This document shows, piece after piece, positions 41,264-50,416 of a stretch of 64,000 nucleotides of DNA (positions are counted from its first letter, which is position 1; each line of letters begins with the position of its first letter). The notes beneath the pieces are model-generated. The model was not told where the DNA came from and did not search any database. It was given only the letters and a program-made list of their open reading frames with translations. Source of the DNA: Acidimicrobiales bacterium (GTDB taxonomy: Bacteria > Actinomycetota > Acidimicrobiia > Acidimicrobiales > Palsa-688); contig DASUWA010000011.1 in assembly GCA_036378675.1 (NCBI GenBank), positions 1 through 64,000 of the forward strand, written 5' to 3'. The translations under genes were made by a program, and so were the position numbers.

Positions 41264-42178
41264 ATGGTCGACAAGGTTCCCTACGACGAGTTCGGCATGT
41301 TCCACGAGAACGCTGCCGAATACGGAATTCCCTACGCGAGCCCTCCAGCGGTCAAGCGGCAGTCGGTGGCGACAAAGGACGGCCGCCAGATCAGCTCGCT
41401 CGTGTGGGGAAAGTCCGACCCGGAACTGGTCTTCTTGCACGGTGGCGCCCAGAACGCGCACACGTGGGACACCGTGCTCCTCGCCCTCGACCGGCCGGCC
41501 ATAGCCATCGATCTTCCCGGGCACGGCCACTCGGATGGCCCACGATCGGGACACCTCGACCTGTGGGACAACGCGAACGATGTAGCCGAAGTCATCCGCG
41601 AACTCGCTCCTAGTGCACGCGCGGTTGTCGGCATGTCGCTGGGCGGCATCACCGCTCTGGGTCTGGCCGATTCACACCCTGAGCTTGTGCCTGCGCTGGT
41701 GCTGGTGGACATCACACCGAGCGTCAACGCGGAGAAGTCGGGAGCGATCACCGCGTTCGTCAACGGGCCGGAGAGCTTTCCCGACTTCGACGCCCTTGTT
41801 GCTCGGACGATCGAGCACAATCCGACCCGCAGCGTCTCGTCTCTACGGAGGGGAATCCTGCACAACGCCCAGCAGCGCGACGACGGCTCGTGGGTGTGGC
41901 GCTACGCGAGGCACCGGGCGCTGGAACCTGACACCGGGGAGCGGCCGTACCGCGAGTTCGGCTCTTTATGGGACGCCGTCTCGCGCTTGAAGGTTCCCGT
42001 CATGCTGGTGCGCGGAATGCGCCCGCAATCGGTGGTCGACGACTCAGACGAGGCAGAGCTGCTGAAGCGATTGCCGGCCGCGCGGGTCGAACATGTTGCA
42101 GACGCCGGTCACAGCGTTCAGGGGGACGCTCCCCTTGAGCTCGCCAGGCTGATCGGTGGGTTCATCGACTCCCCCTGA
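41264..42178 (+). CDS. Alpha/beta hydrolase
   Basis: The 304-residue cytoplasmic protein has LVFLHGGAQNAHTWDTVL (oxyanion loop), IAIDLPGHGHSDG, the nucleophile elbow VVGMSLGGITALGLA, and a C-terminal VEHVADAGHSVQGD with the catalytic His. It resembles lactonase/esterase-type enzymes. ATG 41264 is preferred since the frame upstream (to 41057) overlaps the SixA gene. It is followed by a divergent gap before the quinone oxidoreductase. Confidence 0.88.
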   Translation: MVDKVPYDEFGMFHENAAEYGIPYASPPAVKRQSVATKDGRQISSLVWGKSDPELVFLHGGAQNAHTWDTVLLALDRPAIAIDLPGHGHSDGPRSGHLDLWDNANDVAEVIRELAPSARAVVGMSLGGITALGLADSHPELVPALVLVDITPSVNAEKSGAITAFVNGPESFPDFDALVARTIEHNPTRSVSSLRRGILHNAQQRDDGSWVWRYARHRALEPDTGERPYREFGSLWDAVSRLKVPVMLVRGMRPQSVVDDSDEAELLKRLPAARVEHVADAGHSVQGDAPLELARLIGGFIDSP

Positions 42179-42211
42179 CGGCAAACCCGCCGTTCGTCGG
42201 CACCTCGGCGC

Positions 42212-43189
42212 TTACGGGGTAACCACGACCTTCCCGATGGCACGCCGTGCCTCCACGTCCCGCAAGGCGTCTGCGGCTCGCTCCAACGGGTAGGCCTCGG
42301 ACACGTACGGCCGCATCAGGCCCTGTTGCCACCAGCCCATCAACTCAGCCACGTAGCGGCGATGGACCTCCGGTTCGCGCAGGACGAACGACCCCCAGAA
42401 CACGCCGACGATGCTGCACCCCCGGAGCAGGACGAGATTGAGCGGAACCTTCGGGATGTCGCCGGCCGCGAACCCGATCACCAGGTAGCGGCCGTTCCAA
42501 GCGGTGGACCGAACCGCCGGATCGGCGTATTTCCCGCCCACTGGGTCGTACACGACGTCCGCTCCTTGGCCGTCGGTCAGTTCCCGGGTCCTCGACTTGA
42601 GGTCCTCGGTCTCGTAGTTGATGGTCTCGTCAGCGCCGTGTTTGCGGCACAGGGCAAGTTTCTCCTCGCTCGATGCCGCGGCGATCACCCGGGCTCCCAT
42701 CGCCCGGCCGATCTCGACCGACGACAACCCCACCGCCCCCGCAGCGCCCAGCACCAGAAGCGTCTCGCCAGGCTTGAGATCCGCTCGGTCTCGAAGCGCG
42801 TAGTGAGAGGTGCCGTACGCGTAGAGGATGCCGGCCGCTTCCGCGAAAGAGGATCCCTCCGGTATCCCGTGGACGGTGTCGGCTCGAAGGAGAGCCTGTT
42901 CCGCCAACCCCCCGGTGAGCACGGACGACCCGCTCACCCGGTCCCCCGGTTCGAAATCCGTGACTCCTTCGCCAACGCGGCGAACAATTCCCGCGACCTC
43001 CGATCCGACCACAAAAGGAAGCTGCGCGTGGTACTGGTACTGATCGCGGGTCATCAGCAGGTCAGGGACGGTTATGGCGCACGCCTTGACGTCAACCACA
43101 AGATGCCCTGGCGCGGGTGCCGGCTCGTCGACTTCTGCGACCTCCAGCGCCTCTGGCCCGCTGAACTCCCTGCATACGATCGCTCTCAC
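42212..43189 (-). CDS. Zinc-independent NADPH:quinone-oxidoreductase-like MDR enzyme
   Basis: The 325-residue medium-chain reductase has VVGSEVAGIVRRVGEGV, FEPGDRVSGSS and the nucleotide-binding LLVLGAAGAVGLSSVEIG. The late VVYDPVGGKYADPAVRS and a quinone-reductase-type tail (DALRDVEARRAIGKVVV) are also present. The structural zinc cysteines of alcohol dehydrogenases are absent. It probably reduces alkenals or quinones with NADPH. ATG 43189 is the family start. It is divergent from the enoyl-CoA hydratase-like gene. Confidence 0.9.
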   Translation of the reverse strand: MRAIVCREFSGPEALEVAEVDEPAPAPGHLVVDVKACAITVPDLLMTRDQYQYHAQLPFVVGSEVAGIVRRVGEGVTDFEPGDRVSGSSVLTGGLAEQALLRADTVHGIPEGSSFAEAAGILYAYGTSHYALRDRADLKPGETLLVLGAAGAVGLSSVEIGRAMGARVIAAASSEEKLALCRKHGADETINYETEDLKSRTRELTDGQGADVVYDPVGGKYADPAVRSTAWNGRYLVIGFAAGDIPKVPLNLVLLRGCSIVGVFWGSFVLREPEVHRRYVAELMGWWQQGLMRPYVSEAYPLERAADALRDVEARRAIGKVVVTP

Positions 43190-43230
43190 GGGCCCCGACC
43201 ATACCGCCGGATCCCCATACGCTCTGTCCT

Positions 43231-44052
43231 ATGGAGAACGCCGCCCAACTGGTCATCGTGTCGGTGGAAGATGGAGTTGCGACCGTCACCCTGAACCGCC
43301 CCAGCGCCCGCAACGCCCTCAGCGCGGCCGTTCTCAGGCAGCTGCGCAGCGAGTTCAGCGCTCTGGCTAATAATGATTCCGTCGGAGCTGTAATCCTCAC
43401 CGGAACCGATCCGGCCTTCTGCGCCGGCCTCGACTTGAAGGAGCTCAGCAGCGGGGCACGGCTCGCCGAACCCGCGAGCGGCGACGGACCGCCTTGGCTC
43501 CCGTGGCCGCCGTTGGGCAAGCCCATCATCGGCGCCGTCAACGGCGCCGCGATCACGGGTGGGTTCGAGCTGGCCCTGAACTGCGACTTTCTCATCGCGT
43601 CCGAGCGGGCCGTGTTCGCGGACACCCACGCCCGGGTCGGGGTGCTCCCGGCATGGGGTCTGAGCGTGCTCCTGCCCCAAAGAGTCGGGTTCGCCATGGC
43701 GCGGCGGATGAGTCTCACCGGCGATTTCGTGGACGCTCGAACCGCCCTGCGAACCGGCCTGGTAACCGAGGTGGTGGCTCACGATCAGCTTCTCCCGGCG
43801 GCACAGAAAGTTGCCAAGACGATCGTCGCGAACAACCGGCCGGCCGTGCTCGAGTTGCACGAGTCCTACAGGAAGATCGAGGCCGAAGTCGTCGCCAACG
43901 GCTGGGACGTCGAACAGGAGACGGCCCGTCGCTGGCGCGAGGCCGGAGGGATGTCCGGGCTGGCCGAGCGGGTACCAGGAGTGTTCTCCCGCGGGCGCCA
44001 GCAAGCCGGTGCTCTATCAGCTGAAACAGACCGCGGCTCCGGCTCAGAGTGA
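43231..44052 (+). CDS. Enoyl-CoA hydratase/isomerase family protein
   Basis: The 273-residue crotonase-fold protein has TLNRPSARNALS at the N terminus, the first oxyanion-hole loop FCAGLDLKELS and the second GAAITGGFELALNCDF. In the place of the catalytic Glu of true hydratases the sequence reads DTHARVGVLPAWGLSVLLPQ, so that acid is missing. The enzyme may therefore be an isomerase, a thioesterase-like member, or simply divergent. ATG 43231 is typical. It ends 15 bases before the CYTH-CHAD gene. Confidence 0.85.
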   Translation: MENAAQLVIVSVEDGVATVTLNRPSARNALSAAVLRQLRSEFSALANNDSVGAVILTGTDPAFCAGLDLKELSSGARLAEPASGDGPPWLPWPPLGKPIIGAVNGAAITGGFELALNCDFLIASERAVFADTHARVGVLPAWGLSVLLPQRVGFAMARRMSLTGDFVDARTALRTGLVTEVVAHDQLLPAAQKVAKTIVANNRPAVLELHESYRKIEAEVVANGWDVEQETARRWREAGGMSGLAERVPGVFSRGRQQAGALSAETDRGSGSE

Positions 44053-44067
44053 TGTAAACCGGTTCCG

Positions 44068-45594
44068 GTGGAAAGCGAACGGGAGGTCAAGTTCGAGGTA
44101 GCCGAGGATTTTCGCCTAACGGCCCTGGAACAAATCGCCGACGTAGAGGTCCGGCCCGCCGGCGAACAGGTCTTGAAGGCCACCTACTACGACACGGCCG
44201 CTCTCGACCTGGCCCGCTGGGGGGTTACCCTCCGTTTCAGGACCACCGGCACGACCTCGGGCGGGCCGCCGTCCGACGGCGCGTCGGAAGGCAAGTGGAC
44301 GCTGAAGCTCCCTGACCCGACGGGTGCGGTAGAGCACTTGATGTCCCGCACCGAGGTGGACTTCCACGCAGGCCCCGGAAGCGTCCCCCGGGACGCCGAG
44401 GACCTCGTAGGTGCTTATCGCAGGGGCCGCCGCCTTCACCCTGTATGCGACCTGACAACCACCCGGGTCAAGCACCTTCTTCTTCCTTCCGATTCGCCGG
44501 ACCCGGCTGCGGAAGTCGACGACGACACCGTAGAGTTCACGACCTCGAAGGGACGCTCAGGGCGGTTCCGTGAGATCGAGGTGGAGCTGAAGAGCGAACG
44601 TGGCGCCGGTCTACTTCCGACAGTCGCGCAAGCCATGCAGGACGCAGGCGCGCAGAGCGATAGTGGCGAGCCGAAGGTTCTCAGGGCGCTCGAATGGAAG
44701 CCGCCGCGCTTTCCTCCTCAGTCGCTCAGCAAGAAATCATCGGTCGAATCGCTCGTCTCCTACGCCGTCGCCGGATCAGTGCGCCGATTGCTCAGCAATG
44801 ATCCGATGGTACGGATCACGGATGACTCGGAGGCGGTGCACCAGGCGCGGGTTGCGACCAGACGTTTGCGCAGCGACCTCTCGACCCTGAAGCCCCTTTT
44901 GAAGGCCAAGACTCTTCACCAGCTCCGCGGAGATCTCAAAGAGGCGGGAGCGCGCTTGGGCACACTCCGAGACACCGATGTCATGCTCGAGCGGCTCCGC
45001 AAGTCCGTGTCGAAGCTTTCACCCCGTGAGCGGGAGGAAGCCGAGGTGTATGTCGCGCATCTGGTCCAAGAACGTGGGGATGCAAGATCACACGTCCTGG
45101 ATTATTTGTCCTCGGATACTTACGTCATCACGGTTGACCATCTCGTCGACGCGATCGATCGACCGCCGGTTCGAACGGCAGATTTGAGAGCTGCGGACGT
45201 CCTGCCTGACCTCACTGCGCGGAGATGGAAAGCTCTCAAGCGCCGTGTGAAGCGGTTGGGTTCGAAGCCGGCAGACCAAGATCTCCATCAGGTGCGAATT
45301 GCCGCCAAGCGATGCCGGTATGCCGCCGAACTGGCAGCGCCGGTAGTCGGCGAGCAAGCCGCCCTGATGGCGAAAACTCTCGCCGATCTGCAGTCGGTGC
45401 TCGGCAAGCTTCAGGATGCCGTCGTCCTCGAGCAATGGATCCGCACCACGTCTGCACATCTGCCCGAGTATCGGGACTCTGTCGCGGACGAGCTCATCCG
45501 TCGAGAACGGAAGCAAGCAGCCAAGGCGCGCAAGACCTGGCACAAGCCCTGGGACCGCATCAGCAACAAGGGACTGGCGGACTGGCTGGGCTAG
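44068..45594 (+). CDS. CYTH-CHAD protein
   Basis: The 508-residue protein opens with a good CYTH motif (EREVKFEV, i.e. ExExK, residues 3-9) and continues with the YYDTAALDLARWGVTLRFRTT and RFREIEVELKSE strands of the triphosphate tunnel. A CHAD domain fills the C-terminal half (EAVHQARVATRRLRSDLSTLK and QDLHQVRIAAKRCRYAAELA repeat the positively charged helices). It may be an inorganic triphosphatase tethered to polyphosphate. GTG 44068 lies 15 bases after the preceding gene's stop. It is a second CHAD protein within 6 kb of the first. Confidence 0.9.
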   Translation: MESEREVKFEVAEDFRLTALEQIADVEVRPAGEQVLKATYYDTAALDLARWGVTLRFRTTGTTSGGPPSDGASEGKWTLKLPDPTGAVEHLMSRTEVDFHAGPGSVPRDAEDLVGAYRRGRRLHPVCDLTTTRVKHLLLPSDSPDPAAEVDDDTVEFTTSKGRSGRFREIEVELKSERGAGLLPTVAQAMQDAGAQSDSGEPKVLRALEWKPPRFPPQSLSKKSSVESLVSYAVAGSVRRLLSNDPMVRITDDSEAVHQARVATRRLRSDLSTLKPLLKAKTLHQLRGDLKEAGARLGTLRDTDVMLERLRKSVSKLSPREREEAEVYVAHLVQERGDARSHVLDYLSSDTYVITVDHLVDAIDRPPVRTADLRAADVLPDLTARRWKALKRRVKRLGSKPADQDLHQVRIAAKRCRYAAELAAPVVGEQAALMAKTLADLQSVLGKLQDAVVLEQWIRTTSAHLPEYRDSVADELIRRERKQAAKARKTWHKPWDRISNKGLADWLG

Positions 45595-45683
45595 ACCTGC
45601 GGAACTACGGAAACTCTCGTCACGCTGTCCTGCCGGCCCCTCTCCGTTCGTCGTACTGGCGTTACCATCACCGAGGAGGACCA

Positions 45684-46025
45684 ATGAAGTACATGTTTTT
45701 GCTGACCAGAGGCAGCTGGCAGGAGAACGGCAGTGAGGAAGAGATAGCCCAGGTGTTCGCCAAGCTCGAGCCCTGGTTCGCAGCGAAGTTCGCCAACGGC
45801 ACCTTCGTCGAAGGTCACCAACTTCAATCCCCTGGTACCGCAACCACGGTCGTGTTGGAGGCCGGAGACTCGACACTCGTGGACAGGCCCCTGCTGGAAG
45901 CGAAGGAGGCGATCGGCGGATACGTGATCGTCGATGTCGCCGACCTGGACGCGGCGCTGGCCGTTGTCCGCAGCCTGCCGGTACCCGACGGAAAGGTCGA
46001 GGTGCGGCCTGTCCTCGAACGGTAA
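45684..46025 (+). CDS. YCII-related (DGPF) protein
   Basis: The 113-residue protein has one YCII domain: KYMFLLTRGSWQENGSEEEI, FVEGHQLQSPGTATTVVLEAG, and a final GGYVIVDVADLDAALAVV...VEVRPV. These dimeric ferredoxin-like proteins lie beside ECF42 sigma factors and may be their co-regulated partners. ATG 45684 follows GAGGAGGAC. Its end overlaps the possible starts of the sigma gene. Confidence 0.88.
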   Translation: MKYMFLLTRGSWQENGSEEEIAQVFAKLEPWFAAKFANGTFVEGHQLQSPGTATTVVLEAGDSTLVDRPLLEAKEAIGGYVIVDVADLDAALAVVRSLPVPDGKVEVRPVLER

Positions 46026-47232
46026 GGCCGTAACCGACGCTCGATCGGCTCTCGACCGGGCGTTCAGGGAGGAGGCGGCCAGGCTCACTGCAAGCCTGGT
46101 TCGCCTTCTCGGCGACTTCGATCTCGCCGAAGAGATGGTCTCCGACGCGGTGCTGGAAGCTTTGTCGAACTGGCCGACTCACGGAGTCCCGGAGCGTCCC
46201 GGAGCTTGGCTGCTCACGACCGCACGGCGGAAAGCCATCGACCGGCTTCGCCGTGATGCGCGTTACCGGGAGAAGCTCGCCCTGCTCGCGGCGCTGCCCG
46301 AGACGGCCATTCGCGAGCCCGACGACCGTCTCCGGCTGATTTTCACCTGTTGCCACCCGGCTCTCGATCCGGATGCACAAGTCGCCCTGACGCTTCGAGC
46401 GGTCGCCGGGTTGACTACCTCCGAGATAGCCCGGGCCTTCCTGCTGCCCGAGCCGACGCTCGCCAAACGGCTCACCCGGGCCAAGCACAAGATCGCCGTC
46501 GCGGGCATCCCCTACCGAAGCCCGGAACCGGAGGAGATGGCGTCCCGTCTGCACCAGGTGCTCCGGGTCATCTACCTGATCTTCAACGAGGGCTACTTCG
46601 CGACAGCCGGCGACCAGGCCGTGCGGTTCGAGCTGGCTCACGACGCCGCGTGGTTGGCGACGTTGCTCACCCGGTGGCTTCCAGACGAACCCGAGCCGCT
46701 GGGCCTACTCGCGCTGATAATGCTCCACCTGGCCCGCTGGAGCTCGCGACTCGACACGACCGGAAACCTCGTGCTGCTCGAGGACCAGGACCGCTCCCTC
46801 TGGGATCGTTCCCGGATCGAGGCCGCCGGCCGTCTGATCGAGCGTGCCGCATCGATGGGGCGAGTCGGGCCGTACCAGATAGAAGCGGCGATTGCAGCCG
46901 TTCACTGCGAGTCGCCGTGTTGGTCCTCGACAGATTGGCGTCAGCTGCTTGCTCTTTACTCCTTGTTACTGAGTGTCGATCCGTCACCGGTTGTTCGTCT
47001 CAACCGGGCGATCGTGATCGCGCAGGTGCAGGGACCTGAGGAAGCGCTGCTCGAGGTCGACGCGCTCCGCGATGTCCTCGACCGGTACCACCTGTTCCAC
47101 GCCACCCGCGCCGCTCTTCTGTCGAGGTTGGGCAGGACGGCTGAGGCGAGAGAGTCGGACGCCCATGCGCTCAGGCTCGCGACCAACCCCGCAGAACGGG
47201 CGCTCCTCGAGCACCGCCTGACCGACGCTTAG
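45964..47232 (+). CDS. ECF42-type RNA polymerase sigma factor with C-terminal TPR-like extension
   Basis: Region 2 (LVRLLGDFDLAEEMVSDAVLEAL, GAWLLTTARRKAIDRLRRD) and region 4 (TLRAVAGLTTSEIARAFLLPEPTLAKRLTRAKHKI) are clear, followed by the long helical SNTG/TPR extension that defines ECF42. Presence of a YCII gene directly upstream is the known ECF42 context. The expected start is around codon GTA 46030 (just after the YCII stop), where no ATG, GTG or TTG exists. TTG 45964 or ATG 45934 would add residues overlapping YCII. The true start may be a mutated codon or TTG 45964. Confidence 0.85.
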   Translation: MSAACRYPTERSRCGLSSNGKAVTDARSALDRAFREEAARLTASLVRLLGDFDLAEEMVSDAVLEALSNWPTHGVPERPGAWLLTTARRKAIDRLRRDARYREKLALLAALPETAIREPDDRLRLIFTCCHPALDPDAQVALTLRAVAGLTTSEIARAFLLPEPTLAKRLTRAKHKIAVAGIPYRSPEPEEMASRLHQVLRVIYLIFNEGYFATAGDQAVRFELAHDAAWLATLLTRWLPDEPEPLGLLALIMLHLARWSSRLDTTGNLVLLEDQDRSLWDRSRIEAAGRLIERAASMGRVGPYQIEAAIAAVHCESPCWSSTDWRQLLALYSLLLSVDPSPVVRLNRAIVIAQVQGPEEALLEVDALRDVLDRYHLFHATRAALLSRLGRTAEARESDAHALRLATNPAERALLEHRLTDA

Positions 47233-47267
47233 CCGAAGCTCAGCGCCGGCTATACGGTAGATCGTGC

Positions 47268-48584
47268 ATGCTGCGATGCTCGGGTTGCGCTGAGATTGTC
47301 TCCGAGTACGCAGCCCGCTGCCCCAACTGCCGGCGCAGCGTGGACGACGCCCTGGAGATTACGGACTCGCGGGATGCAAGCGCGGCTGCATCAGATATCG
47401 CCTACGCGGGGATCGAGATGGGGGCGCCCGTCCGGGACTTACCAGGCGGCTCGAAGGCGTATTCACCAAGCCGCGCGGTATTAGCCGCCTTGTGGGCGGC
47501 GATACTGACGGTGGGTGCTCTCGGCGCCTTCTTGTCGACCAGCCCCGCGGGAAGCGCCGCGGCCCCCGCGCTGAAGGATCTTGACGGTCGCATAGTGGCG
47601 CAGTCGCCCGGTGGTTCGATTGTCCGAGTTGATCCCGCCGCCGGGAGCACTGTGCCATACGAGACCCAAGGGGCGGAGGGACAGGTCGTTTTCCTGGCGA
47701 GTTCACCCGACGGAACAGCCTGGATCGATTCGGCGGGCAGGGCGGTCACGTTCAGCGGGACAAAGATCACCGCTATCCCGACGTCTGTCACTGGTCAACT
47801 CGTGAGCAGCCGTTCGCTCGCGCCCTCTGAGTCCTTCGCCGACAAGGGACAAGCGCTGGTCCTTCTCACCCGTCAGGCGCTACGGCCGGCTTTTGCGGAC
47901 GTGGTCATGCTCGGCAGCGGGGAGGATGCCGCTCTAGGGGCGGTGGACAGCGCCGGAGGGGATCCGCAGACCTTTGGTGCGTTCGTCTCGACGCCTGCCC
48001 AGCAACGAAGGTCGCACTCCCGTGGTTTCGCACCCGCAGACTTGGACGTGGAGCTTCGCCAGGCCGGCCAGCCGCCCCTTGTCCTGGCCACCGCCGCTCA
48101 GCTGAACCTGGATGTGGGTTGGCTGCCAACGACACCGGTCGAATTAGGCGTTTATCCCAGCCCAACCGGGGACGCGGTCGCGGTGGTGGTAACTCCGCTC
48201 AATCCGGTCGACAGCGACGCCCCGATGGTCGTGTTGAGCCGGGACGGAAGCGTGCTGAGCGTTCTCAGCGATTGGCGTGGCCCGATGTTCGGCAGCGAGC
48301 CGGTGTGGTCGCCCGGCGGCCGAGAGCTCGCCTACCCGACTCAGACGGCCACCGGAGCCGCCCTCGCCATCACGACCGAAACGGGAACGGTTGAGGCTCT
48401 CGCCGCCCCGACCACCTCCACGACCTTCGGCAACTGCGTTTGGGCGCCATCGTCGAACGGGACTGTTTGCGAGGCTCGAGTACGCAATCGCGAAGTCTGG
48501 CTTTACAACACGCGGGCCGCGAAACGCCTCATCGTCGAGCCCGCTCGAGGAAGGCCACTCGCCTGGATCTCGAGCTCGCTCTGA
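47268..48584 (+). CDS. Membrane protein with N-terminal zinc ribbon and beta-propeller-like sensor domain
   Basis: A zinc ribbon (CSGCAEIVSEYAARCPNC) opens the protein. A single transmembrane segment follows (about 70-92: VLAALWAAILTVGALGAFL), and then an outside domain with PD40-like beta-propeller strands (GRIVAQSPGGSIVRVDPA, VFLASSPDGTAWIDS, SEPVWSPGGRELAY, NCVWAPSSN). The layout, with a ribbon in the cytoplasm and a propeller outside, suggests signal sensing, but no partner is visible. ATG 47268 lies just after TATACGGTAGATC (possible -10 region). It is the next gene after the sigma factor, on the same strand. Confidence 0.7.
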   Translation: MLRCSGCAEIVSEYAARCPNCRRSVDDALEITDSRDASAAASDIAYAGIEMGAPVRDLPGGSKAYSPSRAVLAALWAAILTVGALGAFLSTSPAGSAAAPALKDLDGRIVAQSPGGSIVRVDPAAGSTVPYETQGAEGQVVFLASSPDGTAWIDSAGRAVTFSGTKITAIPTSVTGQLVSSRSLAPSESFADKGQALVLLTRQALRPAFADVVMLGSGEDAALGAVDSAGGDPQTFGAFVSTPAQQRRSHSRGFAPADLDVELRQAGQPPLVLATAAQLNLDVGWLPTTPVELGVYPSPTGDAVAVVVTPLNPVDSDAPMVVLSRDGSVLSVLSDWRGPMFGSEPVWSPGGRELAYPTQTATGAALAITTETGTVEALAAPTTSTTFGNCVWAPSSNGTVCEARVRNREVWLYNTRAAKRLIVEPARGRPLAWISSSL

Positions 48585-48599
48585 AAACCGAGGAGGCAT

Positions 48600-48995
48600 T
48601 TACTGGCGATCGCGCCGGCTTCGAGAGCCGCGGAAATGCCCGACCTTGTAGCCGACCCAACCCGCTCCAGCGCCAACGGCAATCAACTCGAGAAGGTGGA
48701 GCAAAGTGAAGACCACACCGGCCAGGATCCACGCGGCCGCGCCCAACGCGACCAGCGCTGCGACTACGAGCATCACCGATCCCCCAAGACTGCGGCGGTG
48801 CCGCGGAGTCGAGGTTGGCGACGGGTGAACGACCTCGGCTCCGGTCGCGAACCGACGGACGTCTGGCGGCGACTGCTGAATCTGCCGGGGAACCTCGACG
48901 GATCGGGCGCCCGCTGCGGGTTGCGGGCTCGTTCCCAGCGTGCGGCATATCAGGCAATCGGGCGGGTTGAATCCGTGAATGCATGTCGTTGCCAT
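48600..48995 (-). CDS. Small membrane protein with Cys-His motif
   Basis: The 131-residue protein begins CIHGFNPPDCLICRTLG (C-x-H-G...C-x-x-C), a presumed zinc-binding motif, then a polar linker, and ends with two closely spaced hydrophobic helices (about 80-120: VMLVVAALVALGAAAWILA and LLHLLELIAVGAGAGWVGY). The motif and layout are seen in small actinobacterial proteins of unknown function. ATG 48995 starts the motif. The frame reaches 49130 without conservation. It converges with the zinc-ribbon gene. Confidence 0.65.
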   Translation of the reverse strand: MATTCIHGFNPPDCLICRTLGTSPQPAAGARSVEVPRQIQQSPPDVRRFATGAEVVHPSPTSTPRHRRSLGGSVMLVVAALVALGAAAWILAGVVFTLLHLLELIAVGAGAGWVGYKVGHFRGSRSRRDRQ

Positions 48996-49160
48996 AGTCC
49001 GATTCCCATCCTGGCGCGTCGGCGGGGGCCCCGGCGACTGTACGGTAAGTAGCAGCTTACCGACCTCAGGCCTGGCCAACAGACGCACCGGGCCGCGGCT
49101 CAACGACGGAGGGAGCCGAGCCGATATCACCGCTACCTACGTTTGAAGCGGGGTTCTCGG

Positions 49161-50351
49161 ATGGCACCGGTGCGTTCGCATCCATCGACCCAAGTCGTCG
49201 CCGCAGCGGCCGCTGCGGTCTTGTTCATCGCGGCCTGCAGTGCCGGCGCGCCGTCGGCGGCCCGGCACGGGCGCGGGGTCTCCGCACCGACGAGCTCGTC
49301 GACCGAGTCCACGCTCGGAACGACTACCACGTCGAGCAGCACGACCGCCACGACCGGACCACCGCAACCATCGTCAACCGTCGGATCGCGGACGACTCTG
49401 GCCCGGGGCTCAACGTTGCCGGCGCCTCGTCCGGCGCCGGCGCCAACCCCGCCACCGCCTGTGGTCGCGGCAGTCGGTCCCACCATCGCCGGATGCCCTG
49501 TCTTCCCTTCGGACAACGCTTGGAACACCGACGTGTCCAACCTGCCGGTCGACACCCACAGCGCGGCGTGGATTGCCAACAGCGGCGGACCGGCCCTGCA
49601 CATCCACCCCGACTTCGGTGATTCCGGCACTTCGGTGCCGTACGGAATCCCGTTCATCGTCACCAATTCCTCTCACCCGAAGGTGAACATAACTTTCGAC
49701 TACGCGGACGAGAGCGATCCCGGTCCCTACCCCTTCGGACCGGACACGCCGATCGAGGGAGGAGCGGGGAGCGGAGGCGACCAGCACGCGATCATGCTCG
49801 ACTCGACGACCTGCAGCTTGTACGAGCTGTACAACGCCAACTACTCGCCACAGGGATCGACGGCCGGCTCGGGCGCCATCTGGAACCTGAGATCGGACGC
49901 CCTGCGTCCGAGCGGCTGGACTTCGGCGGATGCGGCCGGGCTGCCCATCCTTGCCGGCCTGCTACGCCAGGACGAGGTGGCAGCCGGGATTGTGCGGCAC
50001 GCGATCAGGATGACCGTGCAAACCACCGACAAGCTGTTCGTGTGGCCGGCGCGTCACGAGGCGAGTTCCGTTAGCGACCCGAGCTACCCGCCGATGGGCG
50101 CGCGCTTCCGGATGCAGGCCTCGGTCGACATATCCCACTTCAGTCACGACACCCAGGTCGTGCTCACCGCGATGAAGCACTACGGGCTGATCGTCGCCGA
50201 CAACGGATCCAACTGGTACTTCCAGGGCGCCGCGCAGCCGGGTTGGGACAACACCATGCTCGACGAGCTGAAGACCATCCCCGCGGGAGACTTCGAGGCG
50301 GTCGACACCTCTTCGTTGATCATCGATCCGAACTCCGGGGCGGCCCGCTAG
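49161..50351 (+). CDS. Putative lipoprotein with Ser/Thr/Pro-rich linker
   Basis: A lipobox ends LFIAAC after a hydrophobic signal stretch (VVAAAAAAV), so the mature N terminus is probably lipidated. Residues about 35-110 form a Ser/Thr/Pro-rich tether. The rest is a conserved globular domain of unknown function (CPVFPSDNAWNTDVSNLPVD, HIHPDFGDSGTSVPYGIPF, YPFGPDTPIEGG, QHAIMLDSTTCSLYELYN, WNLRSDALRPSGWTSADAAGL). Similar secreted proteins are widespread in Acidimicrobiia and related groups. ATG 49161 is chosen, with TTG 49143 possible. No partner gene is apparent. Confidence 0.7.
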   Translation: MAPVRSHPSTQVVAAAAAAVLFIAACSAGAPSAARHGRGVSAPTSSSTESTLGTTTTSSSTTATTGPPQPSSTVGSRTTLARGSTLPAPRPAPAPTPPPPVVAAVGPTIAGCPVFPSDNAWNTDVSNLPVDTHSAAWIANSGGPALHIHPDFGDSGTSVPYGIPFIVTNSSHPKVNITFDYADESDPGPYPFGPDTPIEGGAGSGGDQHAIMLDSTTCSLYELYNANYSPQGSTAGSGAIWNLRSDALRPSGWTSADAAGLPILAGLLRQDEVAAGIVRHAIRMTVQTTDKLFVWPARHEASSVSDPSYPPMGARFRMQASVDISHFSHDTQVVLTAMKHYGLIVADNGSNWYFQGAAQPGWDNTMLDELKTIPAGDFEAVDTSSLIIDPNSGAAR

Positions 50352-50416
50352 CAGGGAAGCTTTCTGGACCGGCTGTCGTTGTGAAGTCGAGAACCCAATT
50401 CCTGTGGAGGGACGCC

